From IMG/VR virus record IMGVR_UViG_3300020129_000208, positions 1 to 36,810 of that record: 36,810 bases of DNA; one strand, given 5' to 3'. Origin of the DNA: a virus. The notes beneath the pieces are model-generated. The model saw only the letters and a list, made by a program, of their open reading frames with translations. It was not told where the DNA came from and searched no databases. Each line of letters starts with the position of its first letter. Position 1 is the first letter of the stretch. This document shows, in pieces, positions 1-7,480 of this stretch. Both the position numbers and the translations under genes were made by a program.

Positions 1-72
1 ACTGCACAAGAGCGCAAGAGGCGCTACAAATCCATAGACGGGAAAGGGACATCAAAGAATGGTTCGTCCTAA
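1..72 (+). CDS. 3' end of an upstream plus-strand gene (partial)
   Basis: The first reading frame is open from base 1 to a TAA at 70-72 and would encode the last 23 residues of a protein, rich in Lys, Arg and Gln (begins TAQERKRRYK). Its end overlaps the start of the nuclease gene at 59 by 14 nt, the kind of overlap seen elsewhere in this phage. The start lies outside the window and no function can be assigned. A second frame is also open here, so this call is tentative. Confidence 0.35.
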   Translation, partial: TAQERKRRYKSIDGKGTSKNGSS

Positions 73-1231
73 AAGACTGAGCGCCTCGGCTCTACATGTG
101 GCCAGCCTGTGCTTAAAAAGATACGTTGCGATGAACGTGAACTACGGCTCCGGAGTCAGTAACAACAGTGCTGCGAAGACTGGCACGACTGTGCACTATG
201 CACTGGAGAAGTTCGTACAGGCTGTGCACATCAAGAAAGAGCATGACTGGGACGAAGACTGGCTGATTCACTACCTCAAAGAAGGTTACCAGACTACCTT
301 CCAGAACACTGACTTCCTGACGCCTGAATATCTGGACGCACTCAGCATGACCCAGAATTGGTTCAACACCGCCGACTTCACCGATCGAGAAGTACTCTCA
401 GTCGAAGAGAAAAACTACTACGAGTTAGAGCTCTCCGATGGCACCAGTCTCCCCTTTGCCTACATCTTTGATCGGTGCGACCGAATCATCTCTACCGGCC
501 AGTACTGTGTGGTGGACTATAAGACCAACCAGGCGAACGTCGGAACCGATGAACTCCGCAAAAAGATCCAGGCTCGGTTCTATGCGCTGATCTGTCAGAT
601 CCTGCATCCGGACGCCAAGAGTATCAGGGTGGAGTTTCACATGTTGCGCCACGGCATCACGACCGTGGTCTTTACTCCACAGGACAATCTCGACACCTGG
701 AACTGGCTGCTCAGCGAAGTAGATAGAATCCTGGCCGCGCCACTTGACCCACCGCCCACTCTGAACAAAGAGTGTGGGTTCTGTATGGTGAAGGCAACCT
801 GTCCGGCACTGGTCAACAATATCAACAACGGCGGTGTATTCAGTCTTAGTGTCGAAGAGTTGGTTGACCGGAAAGCACTGCTGGACCTGCAATCCAAAGC
901 TGCCCGAGATGCCAGTATCGAGATCGAGAACATTCTGGGACCGATACTCACTGCCGACGACGCACCCGAGAGCATAGATGGCTATGAGTTCACCGCTAGA
1001 CTCACCGTCCAACAGGTGCGTAATGTGGATGATGAACTTTTCATCGAACTCATCGAACAGTCCGGAGATCCTGAACTGATTCGGGATTACATACCTCGAG
1101 GAAAGATCACCATGGGTTTAGTAGATAAACTATTAAGAGACAAGAACGTAGATCCTGGCATCAAGAAGATCGTCAAGCAACTGATCACCTACGTCGGCCG
1201 CGACCCGAGTGTGACCCTAGAACGGAAGTAG
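59..1231 (+). CDS. Cas4/RecB-like PD-(D/E)XK nuclease with Cys cluster
   Basis: Protein of 390 aa of the PD-(D/E)XK exonuclease superfamily (PDDEXK_1, the RecB/AddB/Cas4 group), which degrades or processes DNA ends during recombination and replication. Seen in order: an SASAL...C18 opening, the helix motif GTTVHYALE (H46, E50), the active-site strands FDRCD (D138) and VVDYKT (D153, K155), a RFYAL motif, and a C-terminal C239-x2-C242-x5-C248 cluster. With C18 these four cysteines match the 4Fe-4S cluster of AddB/Cas4-type nucleases. The ATG at 59 has AAAGGGA about 10 nt upstream. The next gene begins 2 nt after the stop. There is no cas1/cas2 or CRISPR nearby, so this is most likely a phage recombination/replication nuclease and not a CRISPR protein. 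Confidence 0.85.
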   Translation: MVRPKRLSASALHVASLCLKRYVAMNVNYGSGVSNNSAAKTGTTVHYALEKFVQAVHIKKEHDWDEDWLIHYLKEGYQTTFQNTDFLTPEYLDALSMTQNWFNTADFTDREVLSVEEKNYYELELSDGTSLPFAYIFDRCDRIISTGQYCVVDYKTNQANVGTDELRKKIQARFYALICQILHPDAKSIRVEFHMLRHGITTVVFTPQDNLDTWNWLLSEVDRILAAPLDPPPTLNKECGFCMVKATCPALVNNINNGGVFSLSVEELVDRKALLDLQSKAARDASIEIENILGPILTADDAPESIDGYEFTARLTVQQVRNVDDELFIELIEQSGDPELIRDYIPRGKITMGLVDKLLRDKNVDPGIKKIVKQLITYVGRDPSVTLERK

Positions 1232-1233
1232 CA

Positions 1234-1677
1234 ATGGGCAGAGCCTCCCGTAAAAAGAAAGAATTGCGCGAGGCGGTCAAAGCAGGCGCAACGATTATCA
1301 CTCCGCAAATGTTGGAAGACCTACTAGCTACCATGCGCAGGCCCGACTGGGTAGATGTCGCAAAACCCCATCGCCTACTCAAGCTCACCGATGAGAACAT
1401 TGCATTCCTGCTCCCCGAGTCAGAGGGCGGCCAGGAAGTTGCCTACGACAGCTTCAAGAAACTTCACTCCCCCGGGGATTCCACCGAGGGAGACTCGTTT
1501 ATTTACGGCCCCGACTCTTCCGGGGTATCCTGGTCAGCCTGGGGTGCGTACTACAACGCAGACACAGATACCACTACCACCTACCTCGCACCCACGGTGG
1601 CGCGTAAGCGGGTCAAAGTGCGCACACCGTACGGCATCACCACTCGAGAGGTTGTCACCGATGGAAACCCAAACTGA
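1234..1677 (+). CDS. Hypothetical protein, basic N-terminus
   Basis: 147 aa, family not recognised. The N-terminus is strongly basic (MGRASRKKKELRE) and the body is rich in Thr, Tyr and Asp, with a stretch of aromatic residues (VSWSAWGAYY) near residues 97-106. It starts 2 nt after the nuclease stop and overlaps the next small gene by 17 nt, so it is co-transcribed with both. No signal peptide or membrane segment is seen. The basic start would fit nucleic acid or ribosome binding, but that is only a guess. Confidence 0.6.
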   Translation: MGRASRKKKELREAVKAGATIITPQMLEDLLATMRRPDWVDVAKPHRLLKLTDENIAFLLPESEGGQEVAYDSFKKLHSPGDSTEGDSFIYGPDSSGVSWSAWGAYYNADTDTTTTYLAPTVARKRVKVRTPYGITTREVVTDGNPN

Positions 1678-1858
1678 CGTACCCAAAGAACCTACTTGCG
1701 AAGAATGCGACAAGGCCGACTATCCGGCTATCTACCATCTGCACTACACAGTGTGTGCACTGTGCTACACCAGGGCACAAGAGCATCAGTTCCAAAAGCA
1801 GATGCAGGCTTCCAAGAGCACACCCAGCGGGCGGATGAGTAACCTGCGCACCTTCTAG
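1661..1858 (+). CDS. Small zinc-ribbon-like protein (two CxxC knuckles)
   Basis: 65 aa. The ATG at 1661 lies inside the end of the previous gene and is preceded by a GAGAGG ribosome binding site. The protein has CEEC near residues 13-16 and CALC near residues 31-34, i.e. two CxxC pairs 14 residues apart, which predicts one bound zinc ion in a treble-clef or ribbon fold; the C-terminal half is polar and basic. Such small zinc proteins are common in phage early regions, with mostly unknown roles. It is the last plus-strand gene, and its stop overlaps the stop of the oncoming minus-strand gene by 4 bp. Confidence 0.65.
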   Translation: METQTDVPKEPTCEECDKADYPAIYHLHYTVCALCYTRAQEHQFQKQMQASKSTPSGRMSNLRTF

Positions 1859-2031
1859 TCCGTCTCACCTGATGACCGTGGAACGGCTGCGGCTCCTTCC
1901 ATGTGCGCGACACGTTCTGCCAACATCTCGATGCGGTGCCCCATGTGCAGAATAGCTCTTGCCGTGATGACCCAACCGATGAGCACCAGTGACACCGACC
2001 CGGCCCAGGCTACGATGTCTGGAGTACTCAT
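1855..2031 (-). CDS. Small single-pass membrane protein, last gene of late operon
   Basis: 58 aa: MSTPDIVAWAGSVSLV and onward. Residues about 5-27 form one hydrophobic membrane segment, followed by an amphipathic, charged helix (about 28-46) and a polar tail. The ATG at 2031 is preceded by AGGGGAA with good spacing and lies 9 nt after the stop of the haem peroxidase gene, so it is translationally linked to it. One membrane span plus a charged cytoplasmic or external helix fits a holin, an Rz-like or another envelope protein, and its position at the end of the late operon fits lysis, but there is no family match I can name. An alternative is a partner or membrane anchor of the peroxidase. Confidence 0.6.
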   Translation of the reverse strand: MSTPDIVAWAGSVSLVLIGWVITARAILHMGHRIEMLAERVAHMEGAAAVPRSSGETD

Positions 2032-2040
2032 CGGTTTCCC

Positions 2041-3402
2041 CTATCGTTTAGCTACTCCAGCAAACACAAAGATATCAGAAATCGTCGCCTTGTGATCTGG
2101 ACCAAGCAGTACCTGCTCGGCAGAAGCACTTGCTCTGCCGGGAAGACGTTCATTGATGAGAGCGCTAATAAATCCAGCTTTCACGATTGCACTACCGACT
2201 GCTCCTAGCTTTGTTCCACCAGTTTGGGCTTGCGCTTCCGCAAGAATATAATACCAGAGCGGAGTATTGCCAGGGGTGAACCCAAAGCCTGCATCGACTG
2301 GCACCACAGGCACACCTAGTGCCCGGGCAACCGTTTCACCCGAAGGCAGATCGTAGAACATGCCTCGCTGAAGATTGCGGAAAGCGAGCACGTTGGAACC
2401 GGTTGCTTCCGCTCCTGGAATTGGCAGCGAGAACAAACCAGAGCTGATCAGTGTGTCGATCTTGCGGGAGACATTGGTCGGATTGCCGTCAGTGTCAACG
2501 TTGGGCAAGTCCGGAAAGAACTCAGACCAGTCAATCACTAGCTTGGCTGGAAGTGGACTCCCTCCTCGCAGATCCGGCCCGGTGGGCGTGAACACCTGCA
2601 CCTTGCCGCTTGTCTCGTTAAGCACATATGCCTTACGAACAATGGAGTGCCCGAACCGATACGCAGCCACCGAGAATTCCACCGGTGTACCATGCGCCTG
2701 CAGTGTCTTGACTACCAGACGCACTAATGTCGGAGTAGCGACCGGGCCAACAATGTGCGGCAGGAAGTCCGCCAAGATGGCCTGCTTGTAGAATGTCACC
2801 AGTGTCTTGCGAGCATCAGTAAAGCTCAGTCCTGCGTTGATAAGTCGATTGTGTGCCAGCATGAATGCCAACTGAATCTGGTTAATGATTCGGTTCTCGT
2901 CGTTGCGAGCTTCGTTGATGATCGCAGTTCCTGCGACAGTGCGCGGCACGTCCAGTACACCGAAGGCATTGGTGACCAGGAGGAATCGTCCTCGGGCATC
3001 ATAGAACTGCGGACTTCCCACTGGTCCGCCGCCATAGACAGAATCCAGATCGAAGGCAAACGTTCGGCCGTTCGGCACCTGTGTCGGATCTTCAGTATCA
3101 GTCGGAACCGGACTGGCATCCAAGGTCAGGTCATGATCCAGAAACTGTCCGGTGTAGGTGAATCCGCTGGGAATGCCAGGGTTATCGCCTTCGGGCGCGT
3201 TCGGGTCCAGCATAGAGGAGGCCAAGTCCGCCAGTTGCTGCAGTGTCACTCGAGGCGGCGCTGACAGAGGCAGCAGCCGGAAGAAGTTCCCCGGCACCGG
3301 TTGTGTCGGTGCACTCGCAATTGCCGGAGTAGCACTCGCGCCAGTCAGGAGAGCGGCCGATAATCCTGCCGCCAGGAAAGCCTTGCGCACACGATTTGTC
3401 AT
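2041..3402 (-). CDS. Secreted animal-type haem peroxidase
   Basis: 453 aa, full-length member of the peroxidase-cyclooxygenase (An_peroxidase) superfamily, which oxidises halides or organic substrates with H2O2. A Sec-type signal peptide fills residues 1-29 (RVRK, then a hydrophobic core, then AIA as cleavage site). Visible core: GQFLDHDLT with Q86, D89 and distal H90, and D91 as calcium ligand; R166-N-D-E169 with the distal Arg and second haem-ester Glu, 18 residues before HNRL as in myeloperoxidase; YRFGH with proximal H252; NLQRG with N343; and PLWYYILAEA near the end. The Met that forms the sulfonium link in myeloperoxidase is Asn here (N170). It starts 10 nt after the GDPD-like tail gene and is followed by a small membrane protein, so it is a late gene. 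The family is clear; the role in a phage is unknown (envelope modification, peroxide removal, killing of competitors, or a virion part are all possible). Confidence 0.92.
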   Translation of the reverse strand: MTNRVRKAFLAAGLSAALLTGASATPAIASAPTQPVPGNFFRLLPLSAPPRVTLQQLADLASSMLDPNAPEGDNPGIPSGFTYTGQFLDHDLTLDASPVPTDTEDPTQVPNGRTFAFDLDSVYGGGPVGSPQFYDARGRFLLVTNAFGVLDVPRTVAGTAIINEARNDENRIINQIQLAFMLAHNRLINAGLSFTDARKTLVTFYKQAILADFLPHIVGPVATPTLVRLVVKTLQAHGTPVEFSVAAYRFGHSIVRKAYVLNETSGKVQVFTPTGPDLRGGSPLPAKLVIDWSEFFPDLPNVDTDGNPTNVSRKIDTLISSGLFSLPIPGAEATGSNVLAFRNLQRGMFYDLPSGETVARALGVPVVPVDAGFGFTPGNTPLWYYILAEAQAQTGGTKLGAVGSAIVKAGFISALINERLPGRASASAEQVLLGPDHKATISDIFVFAGVAKR

Positions 3403-3412
3403 TCTGACCGCC

Positions 3413-6262
3413 TTAGTATAGGAAGAACGTACAGGGAACCACGATCCCAGACTGATAGATGCCTTGCACCGAAAGTGGAATCAGTCCGAGAGAAGTGTAT
3501 ACTTCGAATCTACCAATTCCATTACTACTACCAAAGTAGTCAACAATCCCCACTGACTCATTGACATTAACCTTGTAATCTCCGTGGGTAGAGAATACAT
3601 CTGTGATGTACAGGTTGTCCTGTATCGGATAGAAGACTCCTAGTACTGAGCCAAAAGAATCGTGAAGTTGAACTAGATCTGCTGGGTGAGCATCCAGCAG
3701 GAACTGTACGAAGAATCCATCTCCGATGCTTGCGCTGTCGATCGGCAGCGGGTCAGTTAAATAGATTGAACTAGAGAACGAATCTTTGAGATCGATCCAG
3801 TCGTTGATCTGCGCGTTGCCAGCATCGACCATGGGCACAACGACTGTGACACCAGAGACCATATAGCCAATCAGAGTGCCGGTAGCGCCACCAGCTACCG
3901 AGGATGCCGCCTTGCTGTCCGCAGTTGTCTTGGCCGCCGTGTTCGGAAGAATGTGCGCCCAGACCGGCTGCGCGTAGGAAAGCACACTGTCCCATGCAGC
4001 CTGTGTGGCTGAGTAGTCCATACCGAGAATATCGAAGTGGGAATGAGTATTTGGAATGTTCGCAGTCTGGTCGCCCTCATAGTAGTACCCCCACACTTTG
4101 TAACCAGATGTTCGCATCACATCAGTATTATTACTGCCGGAAAAGTAGGTCTTCATGATAAACCAGTTAGGTCCACCATAAGACGCCAGTAGTGCCGTGA
4201 GTCCTGCGAGATCCTGCCCACCCTTGTTGTCCACCACGATGACCCGGTTGCCACCGTAAAGAGCCAGTAGCTCGGTCAACTGCATCATCGGCTGACTGCC
4301 GGTGAGTGTGCGCAGTTGACTCAAAGTTGCCCAGGTGTTGGACGGAATATCGATGTCTGTACCAAAGACTCTTCCAGTGGTCTGGTCATGGCTGCCGACC
4401 CAGACGTTATCTACCGTCTTCCAGATCGAAACCTCAAGCGCGAGGTTGGGATTCCAAGCGGCTGCATGCTTGTAGGCATACAGAGTTTCCTCTGGATAGG
4501 AAACCGACCCGCCTCGATGCGCAATGTAGTTGGGAGTATTGGTCAACCAGAATTCAACCGGAGTCGGACCACGATCGGTCAGTGCTACCGAGTCACTAAT
4601 ATCAGCGGTGAGATTGCGGCCCTGAACCAGTGTCATCGAGTCGTGAACTGGAAGATCATCGTTAAGATTCGCGGTGCCAGCAGGAGAAATCAGCGCAACT
4701 GCACGGTCAGTTAGTGCCTCGTTCTCGCTGGCACTGGCTGACCAGTTAATCGGCACAGTAACGGCGTGCAGAACAAACCCAAACCCATGACTTGCCGAAG
4801 AAGCTGGCCCAACAAAGGTGTAGGTCTGCGAGCCCAGCCCCTGACCGATGCTCACTGCCGAGGTGGAGATGCCCATGACATCACGCGGAACAGTGGTATC
4901 TCCTGCCGCACCACCGGCAGAAAGATAATCGTACTGGTTATATGTCAACCCAGTACCAGTCATGGAAACAAAGGTGCCATCATTGGGCGCGGCCAGAGTC
5001 GCCCCATAGAAGGCGAACAGCAAACCATTGGAGACTGCATCCGGAACCGTGAACACAGATCCTGTCTGCAGATGCGATCCCCAGGCAGGCGAGATCACAC
5101 TGAGCGGATCTGCATTGTCTACGTTAGTGACTCGATAGATTCTGCCAATGACACGGCCGCTATGAGGTGTGGCAGCCGAGGTGAAGGTATAGCTAGTTGC
5201 GGTTTCTGCGGCCGCACTGGGAATCACCTTGTAGGCGATCATGTTCAGCCGCGAGTTGGTACCGTTGGACACTGGAGTAATAACAGTCCAGCCTGCAGGT
5301 GGTACATATTCGACGTTTAGTGTAGCCAGTTGGCAGCGAATCACTGCCAGCAGTAGATCAGTATCCTGCACGCCTCCAGGCTTTGCGAGTGTCACGACTG
5401 CGTTGTCACCAGTGGTGACTGCTGCACCAGATCCAGCAATCTGGGTAACCCCAGAACGTATGCTGACACTGATCGAGTCAGACAGATTCTCCGGATTATC
5501 AACCGTGAAACTGCTGCTGCCAGGAGGCACATAAGCGTTTAAGACAACTGCCTGACTGGTGAGCTGGTTGGCGTAAGGCCCGACATAGTTCCAGTTAATG
5601 GTTCCAGGCGACTGTCCGCCATTGATCGGAGCAGTCCAGATACCTGCCACCGTCAGTGATACAGTGTTGACTCCAGGCGTATAGGCGGTAGTGCCTTCAG
5701 TGGCTTCGTAGTACTGCTGTGTCCAGGTAGAGTTCAATGTGTTACTGATACTCGAGAACGCGGTGTTCACCACAGAGGTTGCCTCTGTGTGTGCCACAAA
5801 TAAAATAGAGCCAGCCACTGGCGCGGTAGCGGTAAACGGCAGCGAACAAAAGGGCTGGGTAGAAGAAGACACACCGTACTTGTCTGCGATCGCCGTGACC
5901 GGAGTAGTGGGATCTACTCCACGCGCAACCAGAACATGCACATGGTAGCGCTGACCAGTCGGTGCTCCTGGCTGCACGGCATAGTTGGTAGCAGTTTCTG
6001 CCGAAGCAGATGGAATCGGCTTACCGTAGAAGTAGGTGACTCGCGCAGTAGCAGCAGTGCCGTTCGTACCGTTCGGGTAACCCTGCCCTATGCGAGTCCA
6101 GCCAGCCGGAAGCGTCCAGTCAGAGGTCTGCTGAGTCTGGGCGTTGATGACCATGACAAGGTAATCACCGTCCACAATGCCTGCAGGCTTGGGCACGTTG
6201 AAAGTATTGATGGTGGTGAAGCCAAGAACTGTTGCCCCGATGATCGGGTAAGTAACCGCCAC
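3413..6262 (-). CDS. Tail appendage protein with glycerophosphodiesterase-like domain
   Basis: 949 aa. Residues about 1-250 and 260-515 are two copies of a beta-rich module (each with a D-x-DYLV/DTDLL opening, PPAGW/LPAGWT and a SA-AETAT-Y signature), typical of phage receptor-binding appendages. Residues about 578-810 resemble glycerophosphodiester phosphodiesterase: AHRGG with H582 and R583, PEET (E591/E592), LEVSIWKT (E610) and SHDQTTGR (H625). This fold cleaves glycerol-phosphate diesters such as teichoic-acid or lipid head groups. The usual Glu-x-Asp metal pair is E610-x-S612, so activity may be altered. Short LTDRA and xxSVxxxD repeats flank the domain. The start is GTG with GAGG about 7 nt upstream. 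It is probably virion-bound and acts on the host envelope during attachment. Confidence 0.75.
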   Translation of the reverse strand: MAVTYPIIGATVLGFTTINTFNVPKPAGIVDGDYLVMVINAQTQQTSDWTLPAGWTRIGQGYPNGTNGTAATARVTYFYGKPIPSASAETATNYAVQPGAPTGQRYHVHVLVARGVDPTTPVTAIADKYGVSSSTQPFCSLPFTATAPVAGSILFVAHTEATSVVNTAFSSISNTLNSTWTQQYYEATEGTTAYTPGVNTVSLTVAGIWTAPINGGQSPGTINWNYVGPYANQLTSQAVVLNAYVPPGSSSFTVDNPENLSDSISVSIRSGVTQIAGSGAAVTTGDNAVVTLAKPGGVQDTDLLLAVIRCQLATLNVEYVPPAGWTVITPVSNGTNSRLNMIAYKVIPSAAAETATSYTFTSAATPHSGRVIGRIYRVTNVDNADPLSVISPAWGSHLQTGSVFTVPDAVSNGLLFAFYGATLAAPNDGTFVSMTGTGLTYNQYDYLSAGGAAGDTTVPRDVMGISTSAVSIGQGLGSQTYTFVGPASSASHGFGFVLHAVTVPINWSASASENEALTDRAVALISPAGTANLNDDLPVHDSMTLVQGRNLTADISDSVALTDRGPTPVEFWLTNTPNYIAHRGGSVSYPEETLYAYKHAAAWNPNLALEVSIWKTVDNVWVGSHDQTTGRVFGTDIDIPSNTWATLSQLRTLTGSQPMMQLTELLALYGGNRVIVVDNKGGQDLAGLTALLASYGGPNWFIMKTYFSGSNNTDVMRTSGYKVWGYYYEGDQTANIPNTHSHFDILGMDYSATQAAWDSVLSYAQPVWAHILPNTAAKTTADSKAASSVAGGATGTLIGYMVSGVTVVVPMVDAGNAQINDWIDLKDSFSSSIYLTDPLPIDSASIGDGFFVQFLLDAHPADLVQLHDSFGSVLGVFYPIQDNLYITDVFSTHGDYKVNVNESVGIVDYFGSSNGIGRFEVYTSLGLIPLSVQGIYQSGIVVPCTFFLY

Positions 6263-6294
6263 CGGGTTACCTCACTTTCTGCTCGGGGGCTGTT

Positions 6295-6858
6295 TTAGCT
6301 CCCAAGAAGAGTGTGGGTCCAGGTGCAGGTCAGAACATCGGTTGCCTGCTTGCTCGGAATACTGATCACGATTCTCGCAATGGTGTTCGCAGCAGTCGCA
6401 GTGGTTGCGTTGTCATTGGCGATGGTGTCAGTGTTCAGCACTGCCTCGGTAATCGCGGTAGCAGCAGAAGTAGCTTCTCCGGCAGCATAGGTCCGCTTCC
6501 AAGTCACCACGCCTGCGACTGCGGTCGGGAAGCCCGAATCGAAAGGCCGGTTCGAGTTGGACAGATACGTCACAATGGCAGCGCCCGCGCCGGTCTTGGA
6601 CGCAGCCGTTCCGCCCCCGGTACCCAGTCGCATGCCAGTGACTTGCGCTGGCAGGCCGGTGGACAGTGCGGCGCGACCTGCGTAGTACTGGTCCCCCACT
6701 GCGGTGATGAGGTTGTTGGTCTTGCCACCGGCTTTGAGGTTGCCGTCCTTGTCGCGCAGTTCCCAGGCAAAGACGCCTTTGATACCGGCCCCATCACCTC
6801 GGGAGCGTCCTGCAGCATGTGCAGTCATGTACTGATCCTTTTCTTTTGGGGTGGTCAT
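6295..6858 (-). CDS. Minor tail protein / fibre-type protein
   Basis: 187 aa from the ATG at 6858, which follows AGGACGAG and overlaps the upstream stop as TGATG; a TTG one codon earlier is the alternative. It has the layout of a widespread phage tail-fibre module: FAWELRDKDGN, then NLITAVGDQYYAGRA, then MRLGTGGGTAA, with a Thr/Ala-rich beta-strand C-terminal half ending in a TWTHTLLGS strand. Proteins of this kind are minor virion components. The exact place in the tail cannot be told from sequence. It lies between a fibre-base paralog and the GDPD-like appendage gene. Confidence 0.65.
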   Translation of the reverse strand: MTTPKEKDQYMTAHAAGRSRGDGAGIKGVFAWELRDKDGNLKAGGKTNNLITAVGDQYYAGRAALSTGLPAQVTGMRLGTGGGTAASKTGAGAAIVTYLSNSNRPFDSGFPTAVAGVVTWKRTYAAGEATSAATAITEAVLNTDTIANDNATTATAANTIARIVISIPSKQATDVLTCTWTHTLLGS

Positions 6859-7466
6859 CAACTCGTCCTAAAGATAACAGTGTTGTGCGGGGTATTCGCC
6901 GGAATGGGATCAGTCGGGCCTAGCACCAGAAAGTTACGTCCTGCGCTCTGTGCGGCGGCAGCGCTAGCGGCGGCATCGCTGGCGGCCTGCTCGGCGTCTA
7001 TCCGTGTTTGTTCGCTGACGACCACCTGAATGGCCGGTGTGGACGCGGGCGGGTTGTATTGCAGAGACAGGTTCACGGTGGTATTGGCGGGCAGCGAAAA
7101 CGCTACCTGTGGCGGGTTCGGAGATAATCCGAAGTCGAAAGTGGCGACCCACTGGAAGTTACTGGGATTGAGCTCTGCTTGATCTGTGGCAATCAGGGTT
7201 GCCCCCACTGCAGCCGGTGTCGTGCTGCCGTCCAGTGGTTTCGGCCCGTGCAGCACAGAGTTAATGACCTGCAGATCGCCTCCGCGCAAGTACAGCAAAC
7301 CTGACGAAGTGCGCACATAGGGCGGAGTCAGGGTCGGCTTGATATGAACCACACCGTTGATCAGGCCCAAGTCTGCTTGGCTGCCAATGTCGGGAGAATC
7401 AGGGTCACCGATATAGAAGTAACCGGTAACTGTTCCAGTCAGAATTGCTGCTTCGAGATCTGCCAC
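6858..7466 (-). CDS. Minor tail protein, short paralog of the 9,484 gene
   Basis: 202 aa, GTG start with AAAGGAG upstream. It is a clear paralog of the 233-aa protein encoded at 9484-10185: both begin MADLE..ILTGTVTGYFYIG, share VLHGPKPLDGSTTPAAVGAT and VVVSE, pass through an Ala-rich helix (about 158-174 here), and end with VLGPTDP-P..TP..TVI.RTS. The N-terminal part (about 1-150) is a beta-rich domain; the Ala-rich helix is likely a trimeric stalk. This copy lacks the collagen-like insert of its partner. Probably a fibre-base or adaptor that joins a receptor-binding protein to the tail tip. Confidence 0.7.
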   Translation of the reverse strand: MADLEAAILTGTVTGYFYIGDPDSPDIGSQADLGLINGVVHIKPTLTPPYVRTSSGLLYLRGGDLQVINSVLHGPKPLDGSTTPAAVGATLIATDQAELNPSNFQWVATFDFGLSPNPPQVAFSLPANTTVNLSLQYNPPASTPAIQVVVSEQTRIDAEQAASDAAASAAAAQSAGRNFLVLGPTDPIPANTPHNTVIFRTS

Positions 7467-7480
7467 GGCTACTCCTTTCC

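Noticed and set aside
425-1012. 195-codon minus-strand frame
   Set aside because: Lies wholly under the nuclease gene, which has clear catalytic motifs; no ribosome binding site and no family-like features.
1901-2095. 64-codon plus-strand frame MCATRSANISMRC
   Set aside because: Opposite to the 58-aa membrane protein gene, which has a strong ribosome binding site and fits the late operon; the plus frame also enters the peroxidase gene.
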